From: Arabidopsis thaliana
Taxonomy: Eukaryota > Streptophyta > Magnoliopsida > Brassicales > Brassicaceae
Length of the DNA: 64,000 nucleotides
Assembly: GCF_000001735.4 (NCBI RefSeq)
Contig: NC_003075.7
Coordinates: forward strand, 11,285,001-11,349,000
Direction: 5' to 3'
Below are positions 23,588 to 36,679 of this stretch, in pieces. A program made the position numbers and the translations under genes. Position 1 is the first letter of the stretch, and each line of letters begins with the position of its first letter. Under the pieces are notes generated by a model. The model was given only the letters and a program-made list of their open reading frames with translations. It made no database searches and was not told the DNA's origin.

Positions 23588-24700
23588 ATGATTATTATTC
23601 AAAGAGGATTTGAAATTAAGGTGTAAGGATATATATAGAGAAAATATGAATTGATAAAACTCTTTTGTAAAGCCCATTGGCACATTTTTACATGACCATA
23701 TTATTGGGTCAAAGCTAAAATCCATACAAATATTTCACTATTTATATGCTAGGCTGCTAGCCCAAGTTGGAGAGAATTGAGTGAGTTTGTTTTCCCACCC
23801 ACAAAAACTATTAACAATCATATGTAATAAATTTGTATGGATTTTAGCTTATTATGTATCATATCATTTGCTTATTTTTTGGCTTATTATTTGGAACGAG
23901 CATATTTTTAGAGTTTGAGTTAAAGACTGCACTAGAAATTAAAGACTACACTAGCTAACTTTTTGCACAACTCTTTTGGGAAAGAGAAAATGACATGATA
24001 TACGTCAAGATGGGCAAAACAACATATTTGATCATGGCCTCGTTCCTCCTTTGAAATATTTTTTCCTCACCAACCATTTATGAATACAAGTAGCAACTGC
24101 AACAGCTTAGTTTGAGCAGTATAATTAGTCAAGGAAATGTAGGTTTGGTTTGACCAATGATACAATCATAAACTTCATAATTACTGAAAATAACAAAGCA
24201 ACTAAAATATTTTCTTCTAAAACTCTGTGATCAACAACTGCAATTATCTATTGCCCCATCGCATACCCCAGTTCATACTCTAAATCTACACCACAGGTTT
24301 TATGGGAGTTTTGGATTTGTTTGGCAAAATTTCAACATCAAACTTTTTTAAACCATGTGTCGACTTTGGTTGATAGCAGCAAAATTCAAAATGAATTACA
24401 TAACGTAAATTGGCCAGTAATACATTCTACAATTTAGCCTATGATAGTGGGGTGATGTGCTTTATGATCAAACACTTGAAGGAACCTAAATATGGTAATA
24501 GCTTAGGTGAATAGCATGTGGTGACATTTATTCTTCCACGCTTCTGTAGGTTCTATTTGCTAAGATGGTCCATTTATTACCCAAGTTTGATTTTTTAGTT
24601 TTTCAAAGAAAGAAAAATACAGTAGCTACTAGCTAACATCAAATATTAAGTGCCTGTATATGGGACATGTGATATAATAATATAAATCCAGTTAGTTATG
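23588..24700. other. RP1 3' region with long inverted repeat
   Basis: This is AT-rich non-coding DNA. The notable item is a perfect 20-bp inverted repeat (23712-23731 / 23831-23850), possibly within the RP1 3' UTR. The rest shows no coding signal. Confidence 0.5.
23712..23850. repeat. Perfect 20-bp inverted repeat with 99-bp loop
   Basis: The left arm aagctaaaatccatacaaat (23712-23731) is the exact reverse complement of the right arm at 23831-23850. A transcript through it could form a 20-bp stem. Confidence 0.95.
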
Positions 24701-24713
24701 AATGAGTCTTTAA

Positions 24714-25300
24714 TACGAGGAAAGTTTTTGTGGAAACAAACTATCAAGAAATTATTAGCTCTCGTAACAGAAAATTGATTAGATGGGGCAAGGAATATTT
24801 TCAAGAAATTCAAACCAAAAATATTGGTCTATTTGACTTCACTCAAAATGATCAAAATAGATATCACTTGTTTTACACATGTCCTTACGCTGTTACAGTT
24901 TGGACTTCAGTATGTGTCAAGTTGATATGACGCACAACCACATCCAATTGGTCCTAAACGCCCCAATCACTTATCTAGTATTTCAAGCCTTCATTCATCA
25001 TTTGTGGACAGAGATATGGGAAGAGGCACCACCAGCCTTCTCATTCTCCTCTTCATCAGCCATCGACAAAGTTATTAGGAGTGGAATAGTATCCCGCGCC
25101 AATCATGCACTACCGGCAACAACAACGAGCTCTTCTTAAGATCAACATGTGCGTCATAAGAATGGGCTGATCAACATGTTTGTTTTTGCTCTGTTTTTAT
25201 AATGAAAGTTTAAGTTCATTTGTTTTTCTTTTTTCCATAACTAATCTTTTCTTTTTTGTTGATCAAATAAATATCAAATTTCAACCCAAAAAAAAAAAAA
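24714..25300 (+). mobile_element. Relic of a LINE-type retrotransposon 3' end (zf-RVT domain)
   Basis: Translation of 24730-24930 gives KLIRWGKEYFQ and YHLFYTCPYAVTVW, the pattern of the zinc-binding reverse-transcriptase tail of plant LINEs (WG..., HLFF.CPYS..VW). After a frame change the match continues near 24960-25090 as ITYLVFQAFIHHLW and AIDKVIRSGIVSR, matching the end of the same domain. An A-rich tail (about 25286-25299) follows, as expected for a LINE 3' end. The element is 5'-truncated and broken. I could not identify a target-site duplication. Confidence 0.75.
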
Positions 25301-25889
25301 ATCCTGCAAGATATTGGAATAAGAGATTTATTTGGAAAAAAATTATATATAACACGAACGGTGTTATGTAAACTCAACATAATTCGATCGTAAGAGAGTT
25401 TCTCAATATATTTGGAAAAGGTAAAACCAAACGAAACTAAAATTACTCACCAGTCACCACAATTGATATGTACACATAGAGAACACATTGAAGACAATCG
25501 AAACACATACTCGATAAATAAATTTAAAGAAAAAACAGAGAAAAAAGAATTTGAAAGAACAGAAGAGAAGATTCTCTGTCTTTGTCACAATAGTCATAAA
25601 CTCTTGTCTTAAGCTTTCTTTTCCAATCTCCCATATGATCTCGTGCGTGCCCACTTCCCACTTTCTCTCTCTCTTACTGTTGTCTTCTTCTTTTTTTTCA
25701 TTTAAAAAAAATCATACGAAATAAAACTATTATCACAACCTTACCCTCTTCATTTTTTGTAATGTTCTTCTGTCTGATACATCTCCTTAAAATGTAGGTC
25801 GGTGAGACTGTGGCATGTTCTATGGCCACAAACTTAGGTCGGTCGATGATATATATGCGTTATATATAATGCTCTTCGTGTGTTTACTA

Positions 25890-28421
25890 TTAGTCTAGAG
25901 GCATATCTCCGGGATTGGACTTGCTGATCGAGAGTGTGAATATGATTAACAAGATTGATCCCATGCTTGACCTGTCATCAAACAAATTAACCCTACGTCA
26001 ATATATTCGTCAAAAACAACTTTACGTATTAAATTCTGATAGGCAATTCCGATATTCAGTAGCAATGTCGTACACGACTTATGATAATTTAATACATTGA
26101 CTAATTCAGACTTTTAAATTTAATATGATAATATCTAATAATGATGTAAAATGACTAAAGTAAATAAATAAATTGATCTATATATGCAATCCAAAAATTT
26201 AAATTATATAATTAATACTAACAACGATGTATTTTCAAGTAACTAATTCTATATATGCATTTTGAGTTCTATATCTTTGGGGGTTAATTAAATAGATATA
26301 TTATGATATGATGAGATTAAAGGAAGTGTGATAATTACTTACAAAGTTGCAAAGAAGAGGACGATTTTCTTCGGATCAAGCATCCAAGAAGTGTGAGAGC
26401 GTTTAAAACTCGATTTCCTCGAAAAACCGAACCTTCTTTCTCTATTTTGGTCGGTAATCATATTTCCTGCGGCCGTGGCAGCCGTAGTAACGGTGATCTG
26501 ATGAAGCGGCGAGGCTGAAACAGCTGTGGCAGCGGTTGTGGCCGTGCCTGCATGTTCTGTGGGGCCCACGGTGCTAGCCTTTTCCGGCGTGCTTGACCCT
26601 GCACCACATCAATTTCCATACCACAAGCTTTAATTAATAGCAAAGAGTAATGATTCTTTTTCTTTATTTGACAAGACAAAATAAATTGAATCATAACGTA
26701 GTCATTAGTTATTGTACGCCAAATTTAATAAAAGTATGAGGGCATGCGCTGCACTGGTGCAGGAGAATTAAAAAGTTGGAATATTGGTTCCTTTGTGGTA
26801 TGCATAAAGCTATGTAGCTAACACAAATAATTTCTAATTTTAATTCAAAATAAAGACAAGAAAGAGATAAACATGAGAGTTTTTCCTATTAATTGACTTG
26901 TAGATAATGTACACATAATATGTCGTAACATAGATTGCAAGCATGAAGTGAAAAGTTAGTTAGTAAGGTGAATGAAAATTTCCTATTAAAAAGGGAGAAT
27001 TGGTGAAGTTTTCAAAATATATAAATGTATCAACCTAAAGTTAAGGTTTACAGCTAAAAACGCATGGGTTGGTCACAAACTAAAACCTACGTAACACTTC
27101 TAATGTCTACCTTTCCAAGACGAAAAGATCAGTGGAATTTAAATAAAGGGTTATTATTCAATTTTACTTAGATTAGGCAAACCGATCCCTCTTGCATTAG
27201 AGATATATAAAAAAAAAAAAAAAATGCTCAAAGACATTTCACGAAGAGAAAAAATATCTAACCTCAACTAACAAAATAATTCCAATTGCATTATGATGAA
27301 AAAAATCTGAAATATAGTAGTATTTGTTTTCATCGTAAACACCCACCATTTTTTTGTTAAGTTTAAGATTTTTTTATAACTCACAGTCACAGATAAGCCC
27401 AAACCGAATTTATTTCAAGAATCTGCTAGGGCCATTAATTAGATACTATTACAATTATATGGTACCAAAAAATAAGCAAAGAAACAAAATGTACACTCAT
27501 GGGCAGTAGAAAAATGCATTTGTCTATATACGTGAAATTAAAACGTTACTGTATGTTTAATATATGTAGTAGTTTAATAAACTGTATTAAAGACAATAAT
27601 AAATCAAGAATATGACGTATATATTAAATTATGAATTGATGATATTGAAGAATGAATTTTACCTCTAAGTGGGGACTGAGGAAATGAGATCTCCTTGTCA
27701 TTACCATTTGCGTCAAAATGGAGTTTTCTCTCGTTGTTGCTTCTTGGAGACCCTTTCCTCGATACATTCCTCTGCAACTTTTATTTTCTTTATTTATTTC
27801 AGTTTTCTAGTTTCACTTCATAATAAATATCTCAATAATTGAGTTTTCACTAGAAAACACTCCAAAAGAGAAATTAAAATATCTGAAAGAAGCTTCATGC
27901 CAAATGCCAAATACAAGAAAAGAAAACAGAGAAATCCGTGAGATGATAGTAATAGTTTTTGATAACACAGAAAAATATTTATAAAAAATAACTGACACAT
28001 TAAAAGTCAACTTTTGATTAGGGTTTTTTACTTTATACTTGAAAAAAATATTAAATGAGACGAAAAAAATGGGCAGAAAAATTAAATCGAAGACTCAAGA
28101 GTAGTTATTAAAGGATATGGGCGTTTCTTCCATGATTCTCACCAAAATTAAATACCCAAAAGACAACAAAAAAAAATAAAACAGAGAAGAAAATAGAAAC
28201 AAAGATATGAGAAAATAGAAATTGTGGTGTTCTTGATGATTATTAAGCAAAGTTTTGATTTTAGAAAAACTCACAGTAATTCTTGGACTAGAAGAAGAGA
28301 AGTCTTTGTGGATGACATTAGAGAAACTTTCAACATCGATCGTCACAAACCCATCTGGGTTAACGGGTTTTTGAAGCCCTGATCCGATTTCTTGACCCGG
28401 AATTGTTCCACCGTTTTCCAT
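25890..28421 (-). CDS. Small protein with C-terminal membrane anchor (197 aa), unknown function
   Basis: Four exons on the minus strand: 28275-28421, 27663-27771, 26343-26598 and 25890-25971, total 197 codons plus stop with phases 0, 1 and 2 matching. The soluble part has VTIDVESFSNVIHKD, a basic Ser/Arg stretch, an Ala/Thr-rich segment (TATTAATAVSAS, TTAATAAGN) and a basic patch (RRFGFSRKSSFKR) just before a hydrophobic tail KKIVLFFATL / SSMGSILLIIFTLSI, which is split by the last intron. This makes a tail-anchored membrane protein plausible. The last exon is only 82 bp. From recall it fits AT4G21215, annotated only as a transmembrane protein. I do not know a function. Introns are large for the species (about 500, 1060 and 370 bp). 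Confidence 0.82.
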
Positions 28422-31400
28422 CGATCTTCAAGGAACAAAAACAAAGACATGATCATCAACATGTTCATGAAGAAACTAGAGAGGACATATAAAGAAAAGT
28501 GAAATAAACTTACTTAGGAATTGAAACAGGGGAGATTAAGACAGAGTGGGAACGAACGTCTCTGTTGTGCTCTGTTTGAAGAAGAAGAAAGGTGATTAAG
28601 GTTTTGTTTTGGTTGGAGACAAAAAGGGAAGAGAGATTCTGGGGAATGTCGAAACTGAAAGAAAGGAGAGAGAGCCCTTTTACTTTTTATTTATGTTGCC
28701 CATTTTTTCTAAATGGGTTGGTGTCTATTTTTTAGTATTTTATTTCTCAAAGATAAGTCACAACTCACACGCACGAGAGAGAGAAGAGATAGACTAATGA
28801 GTGATTACTTATTCATAATCATGATTCCGATGTTTACTTTATGATTAGTTGATCTAACTTAGTGGAATGGCAGATGGATGAATATGTTATCATTAAAACC
28901 CTTTGATTTATTCGTTTTTATTATGAGTCCGATAGTTTTGGTTTTGCGTATGTGTTTGATTTGGTGTTGTCTTGCTCTCTACGATAGTTACAAATTTTTT
29001 CTTTCTTAATATGTTAAAAAGAATAAGAAAAATATAAATTTGTTTTGTTTTAGATATGTAAATCCATATCAACAAAAATATGAAGAAGAGTATAGATACA
29101 AGATCCATAGATTTAATCAAGTGAACATTGACTATTATTTTTGTAAGAAAATTATTTACATAGACCGTTAAGTAGAAAATTCTAATATTGGTTTAAGATA
29201 AGGTTTGTAAAATTATTGCAGTTTATGGGTACAATGTCTTGGAGATTTCAAGTATCAAAATGCCATCATAGATCCTTTTTTGTGGTATCAAGTTCCATCA
29301 TAGTTCTCATATGCTGTGGTTCGAATTATCCACGTATAGATAGAATTTTGTTTGTTTGCTACGAACAATATTATTAATTAGAATCTAATCAGTGTTAGGA
29401 ACTTAGGATTTATAAATGAACGTTATTTAATAATATGACATTAGAATTTTTGGTTATAAAAAAGAAGAAGAAGATTGGTGATCATTTGAGGAATATGCGA
29501 TGAATAATCATTAAGGTGAGCAACTAACTTCCCTATTTTATGATCTGCTTGCTTCTGAAGGCACTCCTTAGCTTCTTTCTTTCTTTTTTTCATTTGACTC
29601 CCAATTTTCTTCCTCTTTAAAAAATATTTCCATCATTCCATGTTGTAATTTCAAAATTGTCAAATAATTGATGAAGAATGTCCAACCTTTAGCTTTTAAT
29701 AAACCATCAGTTAAGTTGCGGTCGAGTCATAATGTAAAATTGTGGTAACACATAGAATATATTTAAATAAGAAAAACCACTTAATTAAATTTCCATCAAT
29801 TTAAGGATCAAACTATCCAAAATTTTGAAAAATAATACTTGAAAAGATTAAATTATCAAAATTGACTATATACCTAATCACCCTCAAAACTATAGCAACA
29901 AGCACATCAACAATAGTTGCAAAACATTCATTTTAAGATGTTGTCCAATATCATATTTAATATGTTTGCAGCCTAAAAAGTCGTTTCTTCCAGAAAAGGA
30001 AATTAGTTTGTTTCAAAAGGAATAACCAAAAACGATAGCTTGTAATTATAAGCTATATATTTTTTTCAATATGATTTTTACAGCTTTCCACCACACCTAA
30101 GAAATACGATCGCATGTAGAGAAAGCAACTGAGATTTTTTTTTTTACCGAAGTCTGTAAACAGTTATTTAACCATGTATAAAAATAGAATTTACGACTTT
30201 CCAAGATATTTTTTCGTTTTGGGGTCTAATGGGCGAAAAACAAAACAAACCGAAAAACAAAAATGAGAGACATAGGCGACAGGGAGAGGACTCGAGCTAT
30301 ATGACAATTTTTTAAAAAAAAATCACAAATAATGAAATATGTTATCGAGTGTTTATGAGAATTGAGAAGAATAAAATAAAATAATTAATACTATCTATTA
30401 TCTCGAAGGTGTTTGGACGTTAGATATTTTCAAATGGAACTATGAAAAAGAAAAAAATATTTGTACTGCTAGACATTATCTCCTCTTATGATTATTGTTT
30501 TAGTCGATGAGTACACGATTTTTTTATATAGAAATACTATTTGTTGATACCGCAAATTGTAGTTATTTAAGCGTAATCTATGTAAGAAATAATGTAAGAA
30601 AGTTTAAGTTTGTGCAAGGTTGTCAAGGAAGAACAGTGTCTTTGTGGCTTGAGATTTGGTATTTCGATCAGATTCATCAACGTGATACACTTTTCGATAG
30701 AAGAATAATTTATGTTCTATCAAAACTCACTAATCCAGTAACAATTTAGAATGTGATATTCATATTTTACTTGCAAAGAGTCTCGTTTGTTTTGTTTTTT
30801 TAGCATTCTTATGGACTATGATAAAAAATGAAATTGATTGTTATGATTTTTGTCTTATTATGTCAGTAGAAAAACTAGCTAGGATGCATCTAGTCAAATC
30901 TTGTACGTTCCAAGCTTTAATCAAAGTTAAGTGTGACTTGACAGTAGCCCTAAACCGTAAATCCAAATTTTACAAAAAAATACAAAAATATACGTCCCGA
31001 TATACTTATTAAAAATAAGAAAATTAACTAAGATGTGATATATATCAAAGAGTTGGTTTCGTCACTTTCAGTAAGATGAATCATTCACTAAATCACTAAT
31101 AATATCGTATTTGTAGAGTTCGTACACTTGATTCATGTGTAACCAATTCTTATACCAGAAAAAAAAACAATACTAGTGGCTACCACAAAACCATGCAATA
31201 AAAGGAAAAAGAAACATGGTGGACCGTAATATATGAAAGAGATTAGAGAAAATATAAGAAAAAAACATTTGATTAATTGATTAAGGGAATGACTCATACT
31301 AATGAATTGTAGCCAGAGAAGCTGTCTCACAAAAATACATTTGAAAATTTTGAATAATGCAACCCACGCATAGTCCCATACTAATAATAGTACCAAAATA

Positions 31401-31977
31401 AAATAAATATCCAACTTCCTATATATATACATACATATAGATAGAGACAATTATATTGTATAGTCTTAATAATTCACACTTTGTTGTACTATTAACTTTG
31501 AAGTTTTAAACCAGTTACTTGGTCTCGACGTAAAAAACAAAACAAGTCCATCATCGAAGACATGTTAAACAAAACTAATCTCTGTCTTCTCTTTTCACTG
31601 TCCTTTCTCTTTTCTATAAAAAAAATGTTAATATGGCAAAAGCAATTCAGCATAGAGACCGTTGGATTATGTCCACAAATCTCGGGTAATTTATTTTGGA
31701 TTTTTGTCACAAAGTTTTCTAAAATTAGCACGAGAAAGGAAATTAAAGTACATCATACACTTTTTAAGAGATATTATTGGTTTTTTACTCTGCAAGTCTA
31801 AATCACTGTTTAGTTACAATCTTTACTTGTACATGAATCTTGTGACTATATTGTTGTTCAAATAGTTTTTAAAGCTTTGTTTTTGCTACATTTGATATCC
31901 TTAAAACCTGAAGCAAAATTAGTAAAAAAACTCAAATCAAATGACATTATACAACAACACAATTTTAGCACATTGAT
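28422..31977. other. AT-rich intergenic region, nothing recognised
   Basis: This is 3.6 kb between the start of the membrane-protein gene and the stop of LPXD2. The left 200 bp must include the promoter and leader of the former, with GAAGAAGAAG purine tracts near 28579. ORFs of 60-105 codons at 30507, 31133 and 31562 show no domain, and their composition follows the local AT bias. I see no RNA gene and no transposon end. Confidence 0.55.
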
Positions 31978-34067
31978 TCAGATTTCTCTCTTGTTCGCAA
32001 TCTGAGCTCGAACAATCTGCTTTCTCCATTCGTGAATTGGTACCTGAAGCCATTTTCAGCTCTGTTTTAGTTAGATATCGATCAATTTGAGTTAATGTTT
32101 TTACTAATTCTTGATGAAATGTCGAAGCAACATTTAAGATCTTGATGAAACTTGGGAAACAAAAAAAAAAAATGATATAGCTTAAGAGATTGCTTACAGC
32201 AGGAAAGCCTCCAAAATCTCCTGGTTCAGTGATGTTTCTAGTAACACAACTATTAGCTGCAAGTCGAACCTAAACACAACACAAGAAGTTTTTGTGAACC
32301 AAACCGCATCAAGAACTGCTTGTTTTGAAACCGGTTAACACCTATTATACCTTGGATACAATGGAGACATGGTCTCGAACAGCAGCTCGTCCTCCTAAAG
32401 CCACATAGTCACCAATCCTGCGGATTTGTTTTTTAACTTTTTATGTCTTGAAAAACTTCAAAATATTGTTTCTTTCAATGGAACCAAAAAGAGTTCAGAT
32501 CTGTACTTACGTTACTGAACCAGCGATGCCTACTTGACCACAAAGCAAGCAACACTTTCCTATGATCACATTGTGGCCTATCTGCAAAAAAACAAGAACG
32601 AATAAAGCATGATACTGTTTTCTCCATTTAAAAAGGCCAAAAAAACAAAAAGAGACCAAACCTGCACTAAATTGTCTATCTTAGTATCATCTTCGATCAC
32701 TGTTTCTCTCCAGCTGCATAATTTTTCATACAGAGCGAATGAAACCAAGCATAGTGCACTGATGGAAGTTAGTCAATAGATGCAGATCTGTTACCTGCCT
32801 CGATCAATGCAAGTATTTGCTCCGATTTCGACACGATTCCCTATCTTTACGTTTAAAGTCTAGAGATGACAAAGAAAAACAGTGGATAAATCAAGTAACC
32901 GCTAATTGTTGATTCAGATTCAAGAAATGCAATAGGGGATTATTACTTGAGGCTTCTTCACCATGTTTCCATGTTCATCAACGTAGAAACCAAAGCCTGA
33001 AAGAAAAATAAGCAAACAATCAAAAGAACCCAATTCTCAAATCAAAACCTCCTCCAGCCTATGATCTTGGCTAATCTATGTGAGTTTGATTCATACCATC
33101 TTGACCTATGCAGACTCCATTGTGGATAACACAAGAATCACCAATACTACAGTTGCTGATTGAAACATTATATCTGGATAGAACAAAAGAAACTCAGCGA
33201 ATAGAATCTTCGACAGATGCTGAAATACAACAATGGTCTATTCGAAACATGTACAAGAAATGTTACCCGATTCTTGTGGAAGGACCAATGTCAACTGATG
33301 GTCCAATCACAGTACCAGATCCTACATGAACCTCTGCACCTAAGACCGCTTTTTCATGAACCACTGCACCAAACTCAACCAAAGCCGAGGAATAAATTTG
33401 AGCCGAGCTATGACATGTCCCTCCTCCATTTTCCCATCTAAGAAATCCTTCCTTAACAATAATACCACCACCGGTCTTTAACCCTATGACAACAACCAAT
33501 CGCAGGACTTACAGTAAGTTTAAACATCTTGATACAAGGATCCTTAACATCATAGCAGTTCAAAGAGTAAGATGCAGACATGCACCAGTCTATACATATT
33601 TAGCCTAAGTCAATTGCTACAACTTCAGCAAATAATAGTCTTACTTCAGTGTTTTTATGCTCTTAAGTCTTAGGTAGCTTTGTATCCCCATCAGGCTGTA
33701 AAGTCTAAAACTTTAATAGATGAAGCAGAGCTATATCTCATACACCAATTAATCTGAATCTAGTGCAATATACGGCTACTAGGCATTCTCTCAGTGGCAT
33801 TTCCACAAACACTTGGTGGTCCCAATACATTCTTCGAACTAAATTCCAACAGAACTCGAATTAAGCGGGAAATCCGAAACTAAACTCACCTGTATTTGAA
33901 CAAACCTCAGCTGTCGCAGAGCCAAACTGAGAATCTGAGGAAAAAGATAAACTTCGAGTTCTCGAAGAAAGAAGAAGCTGTTTCTGGATAAAGGGTTTGT
34001 TCAAGATGATTCCTTGAAGAGAATTACATATAGATTTGGAGTATAATCTCCAAAGAGTAGCCGCCAT
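31978..34067 (-). CDS. LPXD2: UDP-3-O-acylglucosamine N-acyltransferase-like (LpxD), mitochondrial (304 aa)
   Basis: Ten exons on the minus strand: 33890-34067, 33267-33483, 33097-33173, 32947-32996, 32795-32859, 32662-32713, 32511-32581, 32351-32417, 32198-32269 and 31978-32043. Phases agree and give 304 residues. The N-terminus ([17 protein letters not shown]) is a mitochondrial-type presequence. The body is a left-handed beta-helix of hexapeptide repeats ([IV]G-rich: [37 protein letters not shown]). The catalytic histidine of LpxD lies in IGHNVIIG (H216). LpxD adds the N-linked acyl chain in lipid A synthesis; plants carry an lpx set that makes lipid A-like precursors in mitochondria. From recall it is AT4G21220. 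No ATG lies upstream in frame, so 34067 is the start. Confidence 0.95.
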
Positions 34068-34243
34068 AGTCACAGGAATGGAGAAGACGAATTTAAAAAA
34101 CAAGTTCGTATTTTAAAGCTCGAAACTTTATTTTTCTCCCAACTAAAAAAGCATTAAACTTTAGCAGAATACATAAACATTCCTATAAAAGTAAATTTAG
34201 GGTTTAAAAATTGAATCTTCCTCCATTGTGTGACTGCAAAAAC

Positions 34244-36679
34244 CTAACGTGCAGACAAATCTGTGAGAGAAACATCATTTAAAGAAATCGAAAACGACGC
34301 TGATCTTCTGAAGAAACCAGGCTGCGATGGTTTTGGAAGCTGACGAGACTCAGAATCAGAGCTAAGCATTGAAACAACTGAATCCATAGTTGGTCTTTTT
34401 GTAGGATTCTCTTGAACACAAGACAGAGCAATTTCTAAGCATTGCATTGATTCTTTCTTGTCGTGAGTTTGCAGAAGAACAGGATCTATTAGTTCCATTG
34501 ATGTTCCTTCAATCCAATTTTGCCAAGCCTGCAACAAAGATGAGAGATTGAGATTGATTCTTGTGTGTTTGTCTGTGGTTGTGTGTTGTTTCTTGTTGTT
34601 TACTTACAAATGTGGGGAGATCTGTTCCTTCACCAAGACCTAATCCACTGTTTCTTTTACCTGTAATGATCTCAAGTACAAGAACTCCAAAGCTATAAAC
34701 ATCTGTTTTCACTGAGAATCTTCCGTGCATTGCATACTCTGGAGCCATATATCCACTACAGAAAACAAAGACAGATGAGACATTGAGATTGATTCTGGTG
34801 TTAGTTTTGAATAACTAGACTTACTAAGTTCCAACAACTCTTCTTGTTACTGCTTGAGTATTATCGAAATCGAATTGTCTTGCCATTCCAAAATCTGAGA
34901 TCTTAGGTAGCATTTGTTCATCTAAAAGCACATTGGAGGATTTGAGATCACGGTGGATTATCGGAAACTCCGAGCCTTCGTGTAGGTAAAGCAATCCCCG
35001 GGAAACTCCTACGATGATATTGTACCGTTTTTCCCAGTCTAGTTGCTTCTGCTTGATAGGATCTAGATTCATTAGCAGAGGAAAGAAATGAAACAGAGAA
35101 AAGCTAATCATCGGAAGGAGAAAAGATCGAATGAGAGACTATATATACCGAACAAGAACCGATCAAGACTTGTATTTGGGATAAACTCATATACAAGAAG
35201 TCTTTCAGATTCTTTGATGGAGAAACCAAAGAGTTTAACAAGATTCTTGTGTTGCAGCTTAGTCATTAAGAGTACTTCTGTCTTAAACTCTGCATTGCCT
35301 TGTCCTGAATGTATGGATAACCTTTTCACAGCTATCTCTAGTCCATCTGGGAGATGACCCTGATGGATTTTATGACAGGCTTATTGAATCACAGTGAGTA
35401 AAGTTAATCTGTAGATTAAGATTAGGGTAAAAAAGAGTATAGTAGGATGAGTTTACCTTGTAGACAACGCCAAAACCACCTTCACCGATCTTATTCGTTA
35501 AGGAAAAATCATCTGTTGCTACTCTTATGGTCTCAAAATCAAAATGCAATGAGTCTGTACTCTCAAATTCATCTGCAGATCAAAATTAGCCAGCGCAAAC
35601 TTTCATAATAAGGTAGAAGAATAGGGTTTAGCATCATTAGTTATCTCAATCAGCTCCAAAAACTTACTTTCAGCATTTTCCTTCAGGGTCTTCTTTTTCC
35701 TCCTCCTCTTTAAGTAGATAAAGAGAAACACAAGACCTAATATGATCGCCACAATGGGAACCACCGCAAAGATGAGAGTTTTAGACCGGTCTTTACTTTT
35801 TCCTGCAAATAACAACAGAGAATCAAAAGGTAGATTCTAAATTCCTAATCAATTTGATGATATTAGCTTAACTTGTAATATACCTTGATCACTTCTTCTG
35901 GTGTTATTATTATGAGAAGAAAGAGGTTGCTTCTGTTCTGAAGTAACTGAAAGATCGAAAAACGGATACACTTCAAACCTGAAATAGCAACTTGGATTAG
36001 TCCACCATCCACCTGTCTTTCCATCACAACAAGTGGGAACTCCAGCAAAGATCTGAGCAAGACAGATTCTACAATCTGATTCAGACAAATCTGGTGTACA
36101 CTGAGCCAACGCGTAGATCGTTCCTTTCACTCCTGCTGCAAACTTAACCTCTTTGGTCTCATTCGCAGCATCGATTTTTGCTCCTAATGAATCCAATAGG
36201 TCACCTAAACCCTTGCTGAAACCTTCCTTGTCTGTCACACTAACATTACTTGATGTATAAGAAAAAGGAACCGGCTCCATTTGACCTAAGATAATTCGAC
36301 TTGTGTAACGAAACATGCATTTCTCAAGCCAAATATTGGCTTCGATGATGTTTGGACAGCTCTCTACGAGCTGCTTTGCGGCGGTGGTGATGCAACTGAT
36401 GCAATCTTGATTTGGCTTGACATCTCCTCTGCATAAAGCTATGGCGTTGACTTCTCCATTGATGGAGATATTGTAGAAGCCGTTGATGGTTGGAGTTAGA
36501 TCAGGTAAAGACGAGATCAGACGGTTGAGATTAAGGGAATATGAAGTGTTGGATGTGAAGTTACCTCCATCGTAGTAGCAAATTGTGTGAACGGTGACGT
36601 TTTGCTGAGCATAAGTGACAAAAAAAGTCAAGAAGAAGAAGGAGAAGAAGGAAGAAAGCATTATTGAAGTAGAAGCCAT
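34244..36679 (-). CDS. CRK27: Cysteine-rich (DUF26) receptor-like protein kinase (642 aa)
   Basis: Seven exons on the minus strand: 35884-36679, 35668-35802, about 35457-35572, 35149-35359, 34825-35062, 34608-34755 and 34244-34528, giving about 642 residues. A signal peptide ([20 protein letters not shown]) is followed by two Gnk2/DUF26 domains, a membrane span ([18 protein letters not shown]) with a basic stop (KRRRKKK), and a kinase. Key residues are GEGGFGVV glycine loop, AVKRL lysine (K361), HRDLKSSN (D458), DFG (D476) and GYMAPEYA, so the kinase should be active. The first DUF26 motif reads CX9CX2C rather than the usual CX8CX2C; the second is canonical. CRKs act at the plasma membrane in redox and pathogen signalling. 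A W-box (TTGACC, 36779-36784) lies about 100 bp upstream. Recalled as AT4G21230. Confidence 0.95.

Noticed and set aside
25915..26100. 61-codon plus-strand ORF
   Set aside because: It is antisense to the last exon of the membrane-protein gene and has no family features.
29315..29340. tRNA T-arm-like gtggttcgaattatccac
   Set aside because: Stem and loop sizes do not fit a T arm (loop too long) and no acceptor or anticodon arms pair nearby.
30507..31801. Several 60-105 codon ORFs between the membrane-protein gene and LPXD2
   Set aside because: Low-complexity, AT-driven composition with no motifs or splice logic.
34068..34103. N-terminal extension of LPXD2
   Set aside because: The upstream in-frame codons contain no ATG; the apparent extension begins with TTG.
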